Assembly (NCBI GenBank): GCA_007121055.1
Contig: SKMM01000225.1
Location: 1-7,116 of the forward strand
Origin: Paracoccaceae bacterium
GTDB lineage: Bacteria > Pseudomonadota > Alphaproteobacteria > Rhodobacterales > Rhodobacteraceae
Direction of reading: 5' to 3'
Length of the DNA stretch: 7,116 nucleotides
The position numbers and the translations under genes are program-made. The stretch's first letter is position 1; each line of letters begins with the position of its first letter. Positions 1 through 6,088 of this stretch are shown here, piece by piece. The notes under the pieces were generated by a model that saw nothing but the letters and a program-made list of their open reading frames with translations, was not told the DNA's origin and did not search any database.

Positions 1-121
1 CCGCGCCGTATTCCAGCGCCGCCAGAGCCCCCATCAGCCCGGGGGCGATCTGGCCGAGGCCCAGACCCACGAGGATGGCCAGCGCGACCCAGACCGACAG
101 GTATTTCTCGAAGGCAGGCAT
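1..121 (-). CDS. acr3: Acr3-family arsenite efflux transporter, N-terminal fragment
   Basis: This gene begins at ATG 121 and runs off the left edge, so only 40 codons are visible. The peptide starts MPAFEKYLSVWVAL and continues into a hydrophobic stretch with GLGLGQIAPG. That resembles the start of Acr3 (ArsB-type 2) permeases: a short cytoplasmic tail, then the first membrane helix. Acr3 proteins export arsenite from the cytoplasm using the membrane potential. The signature cysteine of the family lies further in and cannot be checked here. The gene lies 15 bases after the arsP-like stop, so the two are very likely co-transcribed. The ribosome binding site is weak (GAGA about five bases before ATG), which suggests some dependence on translation of the upstream gene. 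The arsenic context supports the call strongly. The main alternative is another bile-acid/arsenite-superfamily permease. Confidence 0.8.
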   Translation of the reverse strand, partial: MPAFEKYLSVWVALAILVGLGLGQIAPGLMGALAALEYGA

Positions 122-136
122 TGGTGTCTCGCGGTT

Positions 137-1192
137 TCAGAGGAGTGTCCAGAGCTGGAACAGCAGGCCGATGGCGAAGGCGCCCGCCAGCGACAGGGCG
201 ATGTAGAGGCCGAAGACCGGCGGGCGGGCCAGCGCCCAGACGGCCATGGCGGCGGGGATCGAGGTGACGCCGCCCGCGATCAGGAAGGCCATGCCGGCGC
301 CCGGGGCCATGCCCTGCCCGATCAGCCCGCCCACCAGCGGCAGGGCGGCATAGCCGTTGAGGTAGGCGGGCACGCCCACCAGCGTGGCGGTGGCGATGGG
401 GGCGAGGCCGCTGCCGCCGAGGACGGAGGTGACGGTCTCGGCCGGGATCCAGGCCAGCATCAGGCTTTCGAGGAGGAAGGCCAGCGTCAGCCACTTCGCC
501 AGGAACAGGGCGGTGCCAAGCGCGGTGGTGGCGAATTTTGACCGGCGGGCCGGGTCCTCCCAGAACCGCCAGGCGACGGGTTTGGGGTCGCGGACGCGGG
601 CACCGCCACAGCCGCCATTGCCGATGCCTTCGCGCAGCGGATCGGCCAGCCCGCCGCCCCGCGCCAGCAGATGCACCACCATGCCGCCCGTCAACCCCAG
701 CCCGAAGGCCGCCAGCGTCTTGGCCACCGCGAACTCCATCCCGAGCACCCCGGCCGTCAGCACGAACATCGACGGGTCCATCAGCGGCGAGGCGAGCCAG
801 AAGGCCATCACCGCCGACAAGGGCACCCCCATGGCCAGCAGGGCCGCGATCAGCGGGATTACCCCGCAGGAGCAGAAGGGCGATATCGCGCCGGCCAGCG
901 CCCCCAGCCCGATCATCGCCAGCGGCGCCCCGGTGAAGGCCCGCGCGATCAGGTTGTCCGCCCCGGTCGCCCCTGCCCAGGCAGCCAGCGAGACCGAGAC
1001 CAGCAGGTAGGGCGCGATCTTGATCAGCGCGCCGCCGGCGAAGACGGCACTTGCGCCGGCCTGTGCGGGGTCCAGCACGAGCAGCGCGGCAAGGATCAGT
1101 GCCGAGGTCAGCCACACCCGCTGGTCTGTCCAGACACGACCCCAGACACGGCGCGGCAGGCTGGGCTGCACGGACGGGGTCGTGTCGGTCAT
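137..1192 (-). CDS. arsP: ArsP-type permease (organoarsenical/metal efflux, PF03773 family)
   Basis: The product is a 351-residue integral membrane permease with several hydrophobic segments (for example about 28-40, 55-75, 91-104, 110-138, 222-245, 262-290, 300-320 and 328-350). The marker is the motif PFCSCGVIPL at residues 105-114, with Cys107 and Cys109, followed by a conserved-looking ASPLMDP at 134-140. This matches the permease family that contains ArsP, which exports trivalent methylated and aromatic arsenicals, and related predicted Cu/Zn exporters. A further cysteine (Cys195) lies in a Gly-rich polar loop. I chose ATG 1192 over the longer frame from 1270 because GGAGG at 1204-1200 sits seven bases before it; ATG 1198 is only one base from that site. 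The gene follows a stand-alone ArsR and precedes acr3, which favours an arsenic substrate. The exact substrate is inferred, not shown. Confidence 0.75.
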   Translation of the reverse strand: MTDTTPSVQPSLPRRVWGRVWTDQRVWLTSALILAALLVLDPAQAGASAVFAGGALIKIAPYLLVSVSLAAWAGATGADNLIARAFTGAPLAMIGLGALAGAISPFCSCGVIPLIAALLAMGVPLSAVMAFWLASPLMDPSMFVLTAGVLGMEFAVAKTLAAFGLGLTGGMVVHLLARGGGLADPLREGIGNGGCGGARVRDPKPVAWRFWEDPARRSKFATTALGTALFLAKWLTLAFLLESLMLAWIPAETVTSVLGGSGLAPIATATLVGVPAYLNGYAALPLVGGLIGQGMAPGAGMAFLIAGGVTSIPAAMAVWALARPPVFGLYIALSLAGAFAIGLLFQLWTLL

Positions 1193-1199
1193 CGCCATA

Positions 1200-1204
1200 C
1201 CTCC
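1200..1204 (-). promoter_or_regulatory. Ribosome binding site of the arsP-like gene
   Basis: GGAGG reads right to left at 1204-1200, with seven bases before ATG 1192. It decides the start codon: ATG 1198 is too close to be served by it, and the upstream ATG at 1270 lies inside the arsR gene. Confidence 0.7.
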
Positions 1205-1238
1205 GGTATTTTGGATGTTCGGAGCGGTTCGGGGAGGG

Positions 1239-1550
1239 TCAGGCCGCAGGCTTCGGGGGCGCGAGGCCAACGCAGCATTCGGCGGTCAGGAAGGCGAGCA
1301 GCCCGTGCATGGCCGGGTAATCCACGCGGTTGACCACCTCGCGGCCCTGCCGCTCCTGCCAAACGAGGCCGGCATCGACCAGCGTGGACAGGTGATGCGC
1401 GAGCGTCGAGGGGGCCATGCCCATATGTGCGCCGATGTCGCCCACGCGCAGCCCCGCCTCGCCCGCCTGCACCAGCAGCCGGAAGATCGCGAGCCGCGTG
1501 TCATGGCCGAGGGCGGCAAGGGCGCGGGCCTGGGGACTGGTCGTCGTCAT
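1239..1550 (-). CDS. arsR: ArsR-family arsenic-responsive repressor (stand-alone)
   Basis: This is a 103-residue winged-helix regulator of the ArsR/SmtB family. The helix-turn-helix lies at about residues 35-60 (recognition region MAPSTLAHHLSTL, 45-57), followed by the wing (about 62-76). The C-terminal helix ends in FLTAECCVG with Cys92-Cys93. A C-terminal cysteine pair of this kind is where one arsenite-binding subclass (the Acidithiobacillus ferrooxidans ArsR type) senses As(III). That subclass normally adds a third nearby cysteine, and none is present here. The protein should repress its own promoter until As(III) binds. It opens the second transcription unit: arsR, then arsP 46 bases on, then acr3. 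ATG 1550 has no Shine-Dalgarno sequence, but a promoter ends just upstream, so the mRNA may be leaderless. Family is certain; the arsenic ligand is supported by the neighbours. Confidence 0.88.
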   Translation of the reverse strand: MTTTSPQARALAALGHDTRLAIFRLLVQAGEAGLRVGDIGAHMGMAPSTLAHHLSTLVDAGLVWQERQGREVVNRVDYPAMHGLLAFLTAECCVGLAPPKPAA

Positions 1551-1556
1551 GGGGCA

Positions 1557-1584
1557 AACATAACGACAAATCCGGTTTTGTAAA
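1557..1584 (-). promoter_or_regulatory. Predicted promoter of the stand-alone arsR, leaderless geometry
   Basis: Read on the minus strand there is a -35-like TTTACA (1584-1579, five of six matches to TTGACA), a 16-base spacer, and a -10-like TATGTT (1562-1557, four of six matches to TATAAT). The -10 hexamer ends six bases before ATG 1550, so transcription would start at or next to the start codon. This agrees with the absence of a Shine-Dalgarno sequence. It is a prediction by eye; no transcript data are available. Confidence 0.5.
1566..1581. promoter_or_regulatory. Probable ArsR operator palindrome
   Basis: The 16-base sequence ACAAATCCGGTTTTGT is symmetrical at 14 of 16 positions (ACAAA-n-CCGG-n-TTTGT). 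It fills most of the promoter spacer and overlaps the -35 hexamer, where bound repressor would block RNA polymerase. ArsR proteins bind such imperfect inverted repeats as dimers. The assignment to the adjacent ArsR is by position. Confidence 0.55.
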
Positions 1585-1603
1585 TCTTTCGATGCGCCGG
1601 TCG

Positions 1604-2884
1604 TCAGGCCGCCGCGACAGGCGTGGGTTCGGGGCGCAGCCGGCCCGCGGCGAGGGCGGAGAGGGCAAGGAGGACCGTGGCCGTGCCGAGCATCAGGGCA
1701 AGTCCGCCGATCTGGAAGGTCAGGCCGGACAGCAGCGTGCCCAGCAGCCGGCCGGCGGCATTGGCCATGTAGTAGAAGCCCACGTCCATGGTGACCCGCT
1801 CATCGTGGCTGAAGGCGAGGATCAGCCAGGAATGCAGCGCCGAGTTCACCGCGAAGAGGGCGCCGAAGCTCAGCAGCCCCAGCACCAGCAGCGCGGTCAG
1901 CCATGGCTGCGGCCCTGGGGCGATGAGGGCCGCCAGCGTCAGCCCGGCCGGGACGGCGGCCAGGGCCCAGACCCAGCCGCGGGCGGTGTCGATCAGTTGG
2001 GCCTCGCTGCGGCCGGCCGCGCGCAGAAGCTTCGGGGCAGCGGCCTGCACGCCGCCATACAGGATGATCCAGCCGGCCATGAAGCTGCCGATCAGGAAAA
2101 ACGCCGCGCGGTTGCCCTCGACCGTACCGTCGGAGAGGACGGCGTAGAAATACACCGGGATGCCCACGACGAACCACACATCCCGGGCGCCGAACAGGAA
2201 CACCCGCGCCACGGAGAGCCAGTTGATGTTGGGGGATTTCGAGAAGACCTCGGAAAACTTCGCTCCCTTGCGCCCCTTCGGCAGCCCCGGCGGCATCGCC
2301 AGCAGCACCGCCAGCAGGATCGCCGCCAGCACGGCGGCCATCCCCAACACGGCACCGGTAAAACCCACCGTCGCCAACAGCCCCGCGCCCAGGAGAAACC
2401 CCACCCCCTTCACCGCGTTCTTCGACCCCGTCAGCAGGGCCACCCAGCGAAAGAGCCCGTCGCCCTCCTTCGGCGCCAGCAGCTTCACCGCGGATTTCGA
2501 CGACATCTTGGCGAGGTCCTTGGCGACACCCGAGGCCCCCTGCACCACCATCACATAGGCCACCGACAGCCCCAGCGCCCAGCCCGGGTCCAGCTGCGCC
2601 AGCGCCAGAAGTGCGGCCACCTGCAGCGCCAGCCCGGCATAGAGCGTGCTGGTCAGCCCGAACCGCGCCGCGATCCAGCCGGCCGAGAGGTTCGTGACCA
2701 TCCCCGCGATCTCATAGAGCAGGAACAGATAGGCCAGCTGCACCGGCGTGAAGCCGAGAATGTGGAAGTGCAGGAGCACCAGCATCCGCAGCGCGCCGTC
2801 AGTCAGCATGAAGGCCCAGTAGGCGGCGGTGACGGCGACATAGGCCGCCAGCCCCTCAGGGCGCCCGGCGCTCGGGGCGGTCAT
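1604..2884 (-). CDS. arsJ: ArsJ, MFS exporter of 1-arseno-3-phosphoglycerate
   Basis: The product is a 426-residue major-facilitator membrane protein. ArsJ exports the unstable ester 1-arseno-3-phosphoglycerate made by the GAPDH encoded just upstream; outside the cell the ester falls apart to arsenate, so the pair acts as an arsenate efflux pathway. The N-terminal part shows LTDGALRMLVLLHFH (27-41) and an MFS motif-A-like GMVTNLSAGWIAARFG (61-76). A Lys-rich loop follows at 122-159, then a second half with conserved-looking NSALHSWLILAFSHDE (347-362) and FYYMANAAGRLLG (370-382). Length is normal for the family. ATG 2884 overlaps the GAPDH stop as ATGA, so translation is probably coupled. The gene ends 53 bases before the next arsR, with no terminator visible between. 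The adjacent GAPDH makes the assignment strong. Confidence 0.92.
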   Translation of the reverse strand: MTAPSAGRPEGLAAYVAVTAAYWAFMLTDGALRMLVLLHFHILGFTPVQLAYLFLLYEIAGMVTNLSAGWIAARFGLTSTLYAGLALQVAALLALAQLDPGWALGLSVAYVMVVQGASGVAKDLAKMSSKSAVKLLAPKEGDGLFRWVALLTGSKNAVKGVGFLLGAGLLATVGFTGAVLGMAAVLAAILLAVLLAMPPGLPKGRKGAKFSEVFSKSPNINWLSVARVFLFGARDVWFVVGIPVYFYAVLSDGTVEGNRAAFFLIGSFMAGWIILYGGVQAAAPKLLRAAGRSEAQLIDTARGWVWALAAVPAGLTLAALIAPGPQPWLTALLVLGLLSFGALFAVNSALHSWLILAFSHDERVTMDVGFYYMANAAGRLLGTLLSGLTFQIGGLALMLGTATVLLALSALAAGRLRPEPTPVAAA

Positions 2885-3873
2885 GCCCCGCCCACCATAA
2901 GCGCCACATCGACCAGCCGGTGGGCATACCCCATCTCGTTGTCGTACCAGGCATAGACCTTCACCTGCGTGCCGTTCACCACCATGGTCGAAGGGGCGTC
3001 TACGATCGCCGAACGGGTGTCGTTGGTGTAGTCGGCCGACACGAGCGGGCGCTCCTCATAGCCGAGAATACCGGCCAGCGGACCCTCGGCGGCGGCGCAC
3101 AGCAGCGCGTTGACCTCCTCCACACTTGTCTCCCGCGCCACTTCGAACACGCAATCGGTCAGCGAGGCGTTCAGCAGCGGCACGCGGACGGCATGACCGT
3201 TCAGCCGGCCTGCCAACTCGGGGTAGATCAGCCCGATGGCCGTGGCGCTGCCAGTGGTGGTCGGGATCATGGAATTCAGCGCCGAGCGGGCGCGGCGCAG
3301 GTCGTTGGCCGGGCGGTCGACGATGGTCTGGGTGTTGGTGACATCATGGATAGTGGTGATGGCGCCGTGGCGGATCCCGATCCCCTCCTGCAGAACCTTC
3401 ACCACAGGGGCGAGGCAGTTGGTCGTGCAGGACGCCGCCGTCACGATCCGGTGCCGTGCGGGGTCGTATATGCCGTGGTTGACGCCGTAGACGATGTTCG
3501 CGGCGTCCCCGTCCTTGACCGGGGCCGAGACCACCACCCGCACCCCGGCGTCGAGATAGGGGGCCAGCTTATCCGCGGTCTTGAACGCCCCGGTGCACTC
3601 GAGCACCACATCGACCCCGTCCAGCGGCAAGGCGCCTGGGTCGTGCGTGCCGATGAAAGGCAGCCGCCGGCCGTCGATGGTCACGGCGCGGTCGTCATGG
3701 GAAAACGCCGCCTCCCATCGCCCGTGCACACTGTCGAACTCCAGCAGATGCGCCTGCAGGGCCGGATCGCCCACCGCATCGTTGATCCAGGCGATCTCGG
3801 CGCCGCGGTCCAGCAGCGGCCGCAGCGCCAGCTTGCCGATCCGCCCCAGACCGTTCAGCGCGTAGACGGTCAT
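2881..3873 (-). CDS. gapdh (ars type): ArsJ-associated glyceraldehyde-3-phosphate dehydrogenase
   Basis: This is a full-length 330-residue type I GAPDH. In an arsJ operon the enzyme uses arsenate in place of phosphate to make 1-arseno-3-phosphoglycerate from glyceraldehyde-3-phosphate and NAD+, supplying the ArsJ substrate. The NAD-binding motif NGLGRIGK is at 7-14. Asp32 and Pro188 are in the places typical of NAD-preferring enzymes. The catalytic loop AASCTTNCLAP (146-156) carries nucleophile Cys149, with His176 in TIHDVTNTQT. The anion-site region RVPLLNASLTD is at 230-240, and the C-terminal WYDNEMGY (309-316) has Met where many GAPDHs have Trp. ATG 3873 overlaps the upstream arsRC stop as ATGA and is also preceded by a strong GGGGAGG (3888-3882) with eight-base spacing. 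All catalytic residues are present. A glycolytic role is possible but less likely, given that both neighbours are arsenic genes. Confidence 0.93.
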   Translation of the reverse strand: MTVYALNGLGRIGKLALRPLLDRGAEIAWINDAVGDPALQAHLLEFDSVHGRWEAAFSHDDRAVTIDGRRLPFIGTHDPGALPLDGVDVVLECTGAFKTADKLAPYLDAGVRVVVSAPVKDGDAANIVYGVNHGIYDPARHRIVTAASCTTNCLAPVVKVLQEGIGIRHGAITTIHDVTNTQTIVDRPANDLRRARSALNSMIPTTTGSATAIGLIYPELAGRLNGHAVRVPLLNASLTDCVFEVARETSVEEVNALLCAAAEGPLAGILGYEERPLVSADYTNDTRSAIVDAPSTMVVNGTQVKVYAWYDNEMGYAHRLVDVALMVGGA

Positions 3874-4676
3874 GCCGGCATCCTCCCCTGTCCGATGTCA
3901 TCGAGTGGGCGTTGCAGCGCAGGGCGGTCGAGGGTGTCCAGCGGGAGCGCCACAAGGGCCCGGATGCGCGCCTGCAGCGCGTCATGGGCTGCACGGATGG
4001 CGCCGGGCGTGCCACCCGGGGCGGGGATGCCCCAATGGGCGCTCAGCGGGCGGCCGGGCCAGGCCGGGCAGTCCTCGTTGGCCGCGCGGTCGCAGACGGT
4101 CAGCACGATATCGAAGACGGGCGCCCCGGGCCCGCGGACCTCGGCCACGGGCTTCGATCGCAGGGGTGCCAGATCATGTCCCGCGTCGCGCAGCAGCGCG
4201 AGGGCCTGCGGGTCGGGTGCGGCGCGGGGATGGGTGCCGGCCGACTGCACCTCGAACCGCGCGCCGGCCCGCTGGCGCAGGATCGCCTCGGCCAGGATCG
4301 AGCGCGCGGAATTGCCGGTGCACAGGAAAAGGACGCGATACCGGCCGTCGCGGTTGGCGGGACCCGCCGGCGCCGGTGGCGCGCAGATTTCCGGCCGGCC
4401 CCGGCAGCAGTCGAGCAGCAGGTGATCGACGGTTTCGCGCACCGCCTCCATGGCGATGGAATACCGCAGCGAGGTGCCCGCGCGGGTCTGCGTCACCAGC
4501 CCCGCCTGCATCAGCGCCGCCAGGTAGGCCGAACAGGTCGAGGGTTTCAGCCCCAACGCCTCGCTCAGCTCTCCCGCCGCCACCCGGTCCGGATAGCGTC
4601 GGACAAGGAGCCTGAACAGGGCGAGCCGCTGCGGATGGCCAAGGGCGGTCAGGCGGGCGGGGGTCTGAATTTCCAT
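3870..4676 (-). CDS. arsRC: ArsR-ArsC fusion: arsenic-sensing repressor joined to an LMW-phosphatase-like arsenate reductase
   Basis: The 268-residue protein has two domains. Residues 1-100 are an ArsR winged helix (HTH about 34-60, LKPSTCSAYLAALMQ) ending in the cysteine cluster CCRGRPEIC (Cys90, Cys91, Cys98), a typical C-terminal As(III) site. A Pro/Ala-rich linker (99-110) leads to an LMW-tyrosine-phosphatase-type arsenate reductase (112-268). It has P-loop CTGNSARS with nucleophile Cys119 and Arg125, and a redox pair Cys195/Cys203 in VCDRAANEDCP, as in thioredoxin-coupled ArsC. At HWGIPAPGG (214-222) the family normally has Asp-Pro; here residue 219 is Ala, so the general acid appears lost. 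The protein should repress the operon and may also reduce arsenate to arsenite. ATG 4676 is the first ATG of the frame; no Shine-Dalgarno is seen and a promoter ends six bases upstream. It is followed without a gap by gapdh and arsJ. Domain identity is certain; reductase activity is not. Confidence 0.9.
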   Translation of the reverse strand: MEIQTPARLTALGHPQRLALFRLLVRRYPDRVAAGELSEALGLKPSTCSAYLAALMQAGLVTQTRAGTSLRYSIAMEAVRETVDHLLLDCCRGRPEICAPPAPAGPANRDGRYRVLFLCTGNSARSILAEAILRQRAGARFEVQSAGTHPRAAPDPQALALLRDAGHDLAPLRSKPVAEVRGPGAPVFDIVLTVCDRAANEDCPAWPGRPLSAHWGIPAPGGTPGAIRAAHDALQARIRALVALPLDTLDRPALQRPLDDIGQGRMPA

Positions 4677-4696
4677 ATTTCACGTATATTGGAAAT
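4669..4696. promoter_or_regulatory. Inverted repeat over the arsRC start, candidate ArsR operator
   Basis: Perfect seven-base arms ATTTCCA (4669-4675) and TGGAAAT (4690-4696) are separated by 14 bases that include the start codon and the -10 hexamer. This AT-rich patch stands out in GC-rich surroundings. A repressor bound here would cover the transcription start. The arms differ from the palindrome upstream of the second arsR, which fits two regulators with different specificity. The exact operator boundaries are inferred. Confidence 0.45.
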
Positions 4697-4710
4697 AATG
4701 AGAGGGGCAA
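4683..4710 (-). promoter_or_regulatory. Predicted promoter of the arsRC-gapdh-arsJ operon, leaderless geometry
   Basis: On the minus strand a -35-like TTGCCC (4710-4705, four of six) is followed by a 16-base spacer and a -10-like TATACG (4688-4683, four of six). The -10 ends six bases before ATG 4676, exactly the layout of the other arsR promoter in this window. Hexamer scores are modest, so the call rests mainly on the matching geometry and the lack of a Shine-Dalgarno sequence. Confidence 0.4.
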
Positions 4711-5719
4711 GGGTGACGTCTGCGGTTTGCTGCCTGAATTCCGGTCGTCCGGTTCCGCACGAGAGGGCCGCCCCGCGGGGCGCTCATCCAGAGCGCAGCA
4801 GCGGCGGCCGCGAGATGCGGTCATCACGTCGGCGCAGCGACGGTTCAGAGTGGCGGAGCCGACCGCAGGGGCGGAACCATGGGTCGTGCCTCGCCGGCCA
4901 AGGCGGCATGGACCGGACGGGTTTCAGCGCGTGGAGTCGGTTGCAGATCCCGGACTTCCCGGAGGTTCAGCAGTTTCCGTCGATCCACTCGTCGCCGCCG
5001 AAGATCGCGCCGTGATCACGCCACAGGTCCGAGGCACCTTGGCTCAGGCCGCCAGAGCCGGCGGAGAGACGCCGGGCGTGATGGCTGGAGGGATGCGCGG
5101 GCGAATGCTGCCGGTTCGGGGGGGCTGGCGCCGGGTATCTGCGGTCACCGTCCAGCAGTTCAAAAATTGCCGCGAGCAAGGCGGCCTTCCACCGCGCCGC
5201 CATCGGTTCCAGCTCGGTGGGCGACGGCTGGGGCCCGCTTGTCGCTGGGCGGGTATGCGGCGGATCCCTTGCGACGGACGTCGGAGGCGAGCATCCCGCG
5301 CAGGTCATCGAAACGACGGGTGCGCCGGTGGGGTTCCTCGAGTAGATGGCCTCGCTTTCCGCTGGACCTCGCCCGATGGACGAAACCCTGATCGCTTGGA
5401 CCCTGGGACCTGGACCGAGGCGACCCAGATGAACGCCCGTCGGCTGAGACGTTTCCTGGGGGCACGCTCCATCGACGCCGTCTCGGTCCAGGCCATCACC
5501 GTTCCGGACATCTGTTCGGTGTCGCAGGCGATGCCCCGTCCAACCTCCTTGCCGCAATTGGCCAGCGAGGGCGAGGGCATGGGCGGGCCGCCCCTTTCCG
5601 GACACTGGCGGCTCGGCCCATGGCCCGTGGGGCGACTGCGCCCAGGCCAAGCGCCCCGCAGAAGGTCCGGTGCGACGCCCGACCAGGCCCGCCTAGGGGT
5701 TTGGGCGGACGTGGGACCA
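4711..5719. other. About 1 kb with no recognisable gene between the arsenic and flagellar blocks
   Basis: I read this stretch in all frames on both strands. The open frames are Arg/Pro/Ser/Gly-rich and look like by-products of high GC. I see no tRNA, no rRNA, no clear transposase and no obvious terminal repeats. A 14-base perfect palindrome, CGCCCCGCGGGGCG, lies at 4769-4782 but has no T-run, so it is not a convincing terminator. The stretch probably holds decayed or rearranged DNA at the boundary of the arsenic block; that is inference. One frame inside it is listed separately. Confidence 0.5.
5305..5580 (-). CDS. Doubtful small ORF, possibly a remnant of an unidentified gene
   Basis: This 91-codon frame starts MPSPSLANCGKEVG. 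Its first 55 or so residues (CGKEVGRGIACDTEQMSGTV and the part containing VMAWTETASMERAP) have a balanced composition and mostly G/C third bases, unlike the other frames nearby. After about residue 58 it becomes Arg/Ser/Pro-rich and loses that character, as if a coding stretch had been joined to unrelated DNA. I do not recognise a family. No good ribosome binding site precedes ATG 5580. It lies 140 bases downstream of flgN on the same strand, so it could be the remains of a backbone gene cut when the arsenic block arrived, or it may be non-coding. Confidence 0.18.
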   Translation of the reverse strand: MPSPSLANCGKEVGRGIACDTEQMSGTVMAWTETASMERAPRKRLSRRAFIWVASVQVPGSKRSGFRPSGEVQRKARPSTRGTPPAHPSFR

Positions 5720-6088
5720 TCAGGCGCGGCGCTCGGTCCCTGGCGGCGTGGCGAGGCTGCTGCGGCGGCCGGTGCCGTCATAGGTCTGCAGAGGCGCCGG
5801 CGGTGCGGTCAGGTCGCGGATCCGCTCCTGGGCCTGCCGCAGGCCGGTCTGGGCAGCCTCCAGCAACATGGCGTTGCGCTGGGCGCGTGCCTGAAACGAC
5901 CGGGCAAGGTCTGGCGGGCAGTGCGGCGTGCCGCTGGCCAACTGTGTTGCCAACCGCTCCTTCGCCTCGGCAAGCGGGGCGAGCGCAGCGAAATCGGCGG
6001 TCCTGAGGGCGGTGGCTTCCTCCTCTAGGAGAGTCGAGAGCGCCTCGAGCACGTCGGCGTTGCCCTCTGCGATGTCATCGATCGGCAC
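5720..6088 (-). CDS. flgN: FlgN-like flagellar export chaperone
   Basis: The 122-residue product is almost entirely helical, with heptad-like repeats (about 12-50 and 61-92) containing ALSTLLEEEATALRTADFAA and KERLATQL. The tail contains LQTYDGTGR (100-108). FlgN proteins are cytoplasmic chaperones that hold the hook-filament junction proteins FlgK and FlgL before export. The helical layout, size and place next to flgJ fit FlgN of alphaproteobacteria, a family of low sequence identity, so the name rests partly on context. I chose GTG 6088, which overlaps the end of flgJ by 14 bases, because GGAG (6099-6096) lies seven bases before it. The longer frame from ATG 6127 would add an unrelated-looking N-terminus (MPIPCSTPWW) lying inside flgJ. 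Translation is likely coupled to flgJ. Confidence 0.62.
   Translation of the reverse strand: MPIDDIAEGNADVLEALSTLLEEEATALRTADFAALAPLAEAKERLATQLASGTPHCPPDLARSFQARAQRNAMLLEAAQTGLRQAQERIRDLTAPPAPLQTYDGTGRRSSLATPPGTERRA

Noticed and set aside
1547..1561. Four-codon mini-ORF (Met-Phe-Ala-Pro) overlapping the arsR start as ATGA
   Set aside because: Its ATG lies inside the predicted -10 hexamer, so it would not be transcribed if the promoter call is right. It also has no ribosome binding site.
1427..2956. Long plus-strand open frame (509 codons) opposite arsJ and the stand-alone arsR
   Set aside because: Composition is dominated by Gln, Arg, His and Gly, the usual result of reading the complement of a high-GC gene. 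The minus-strand genes have clear family motifs.
2920..4425. Long plus-strand open frame (501 codons) opposite gapdh and arsRC
   Set aside because: It lies antisense to two well-recognised genes and shows no domain-like features.
4769..4782. Perfect 14-base GC palindrome as a terminator
   Set aside because: There is no T-run on either side and no gene ending nearby. Such palindromes arise easily in very GC-rich DNA.
5680..5720. Possible hairpin just after the flgN stop (GTCCGCC ... GGCGGGC)
   Set aside because: The stem is seven pairs with one G-T and a ten-base loop, with no T-run, so it is too weak to call a terminator.
4727..6028. Plus-strand open frame of 433 codons through the gene-poor stretch into flgN
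   Set aside because: Arg/Gly/Pro-rich throughout, no family resemblance, and its right third is antisense to flgN.
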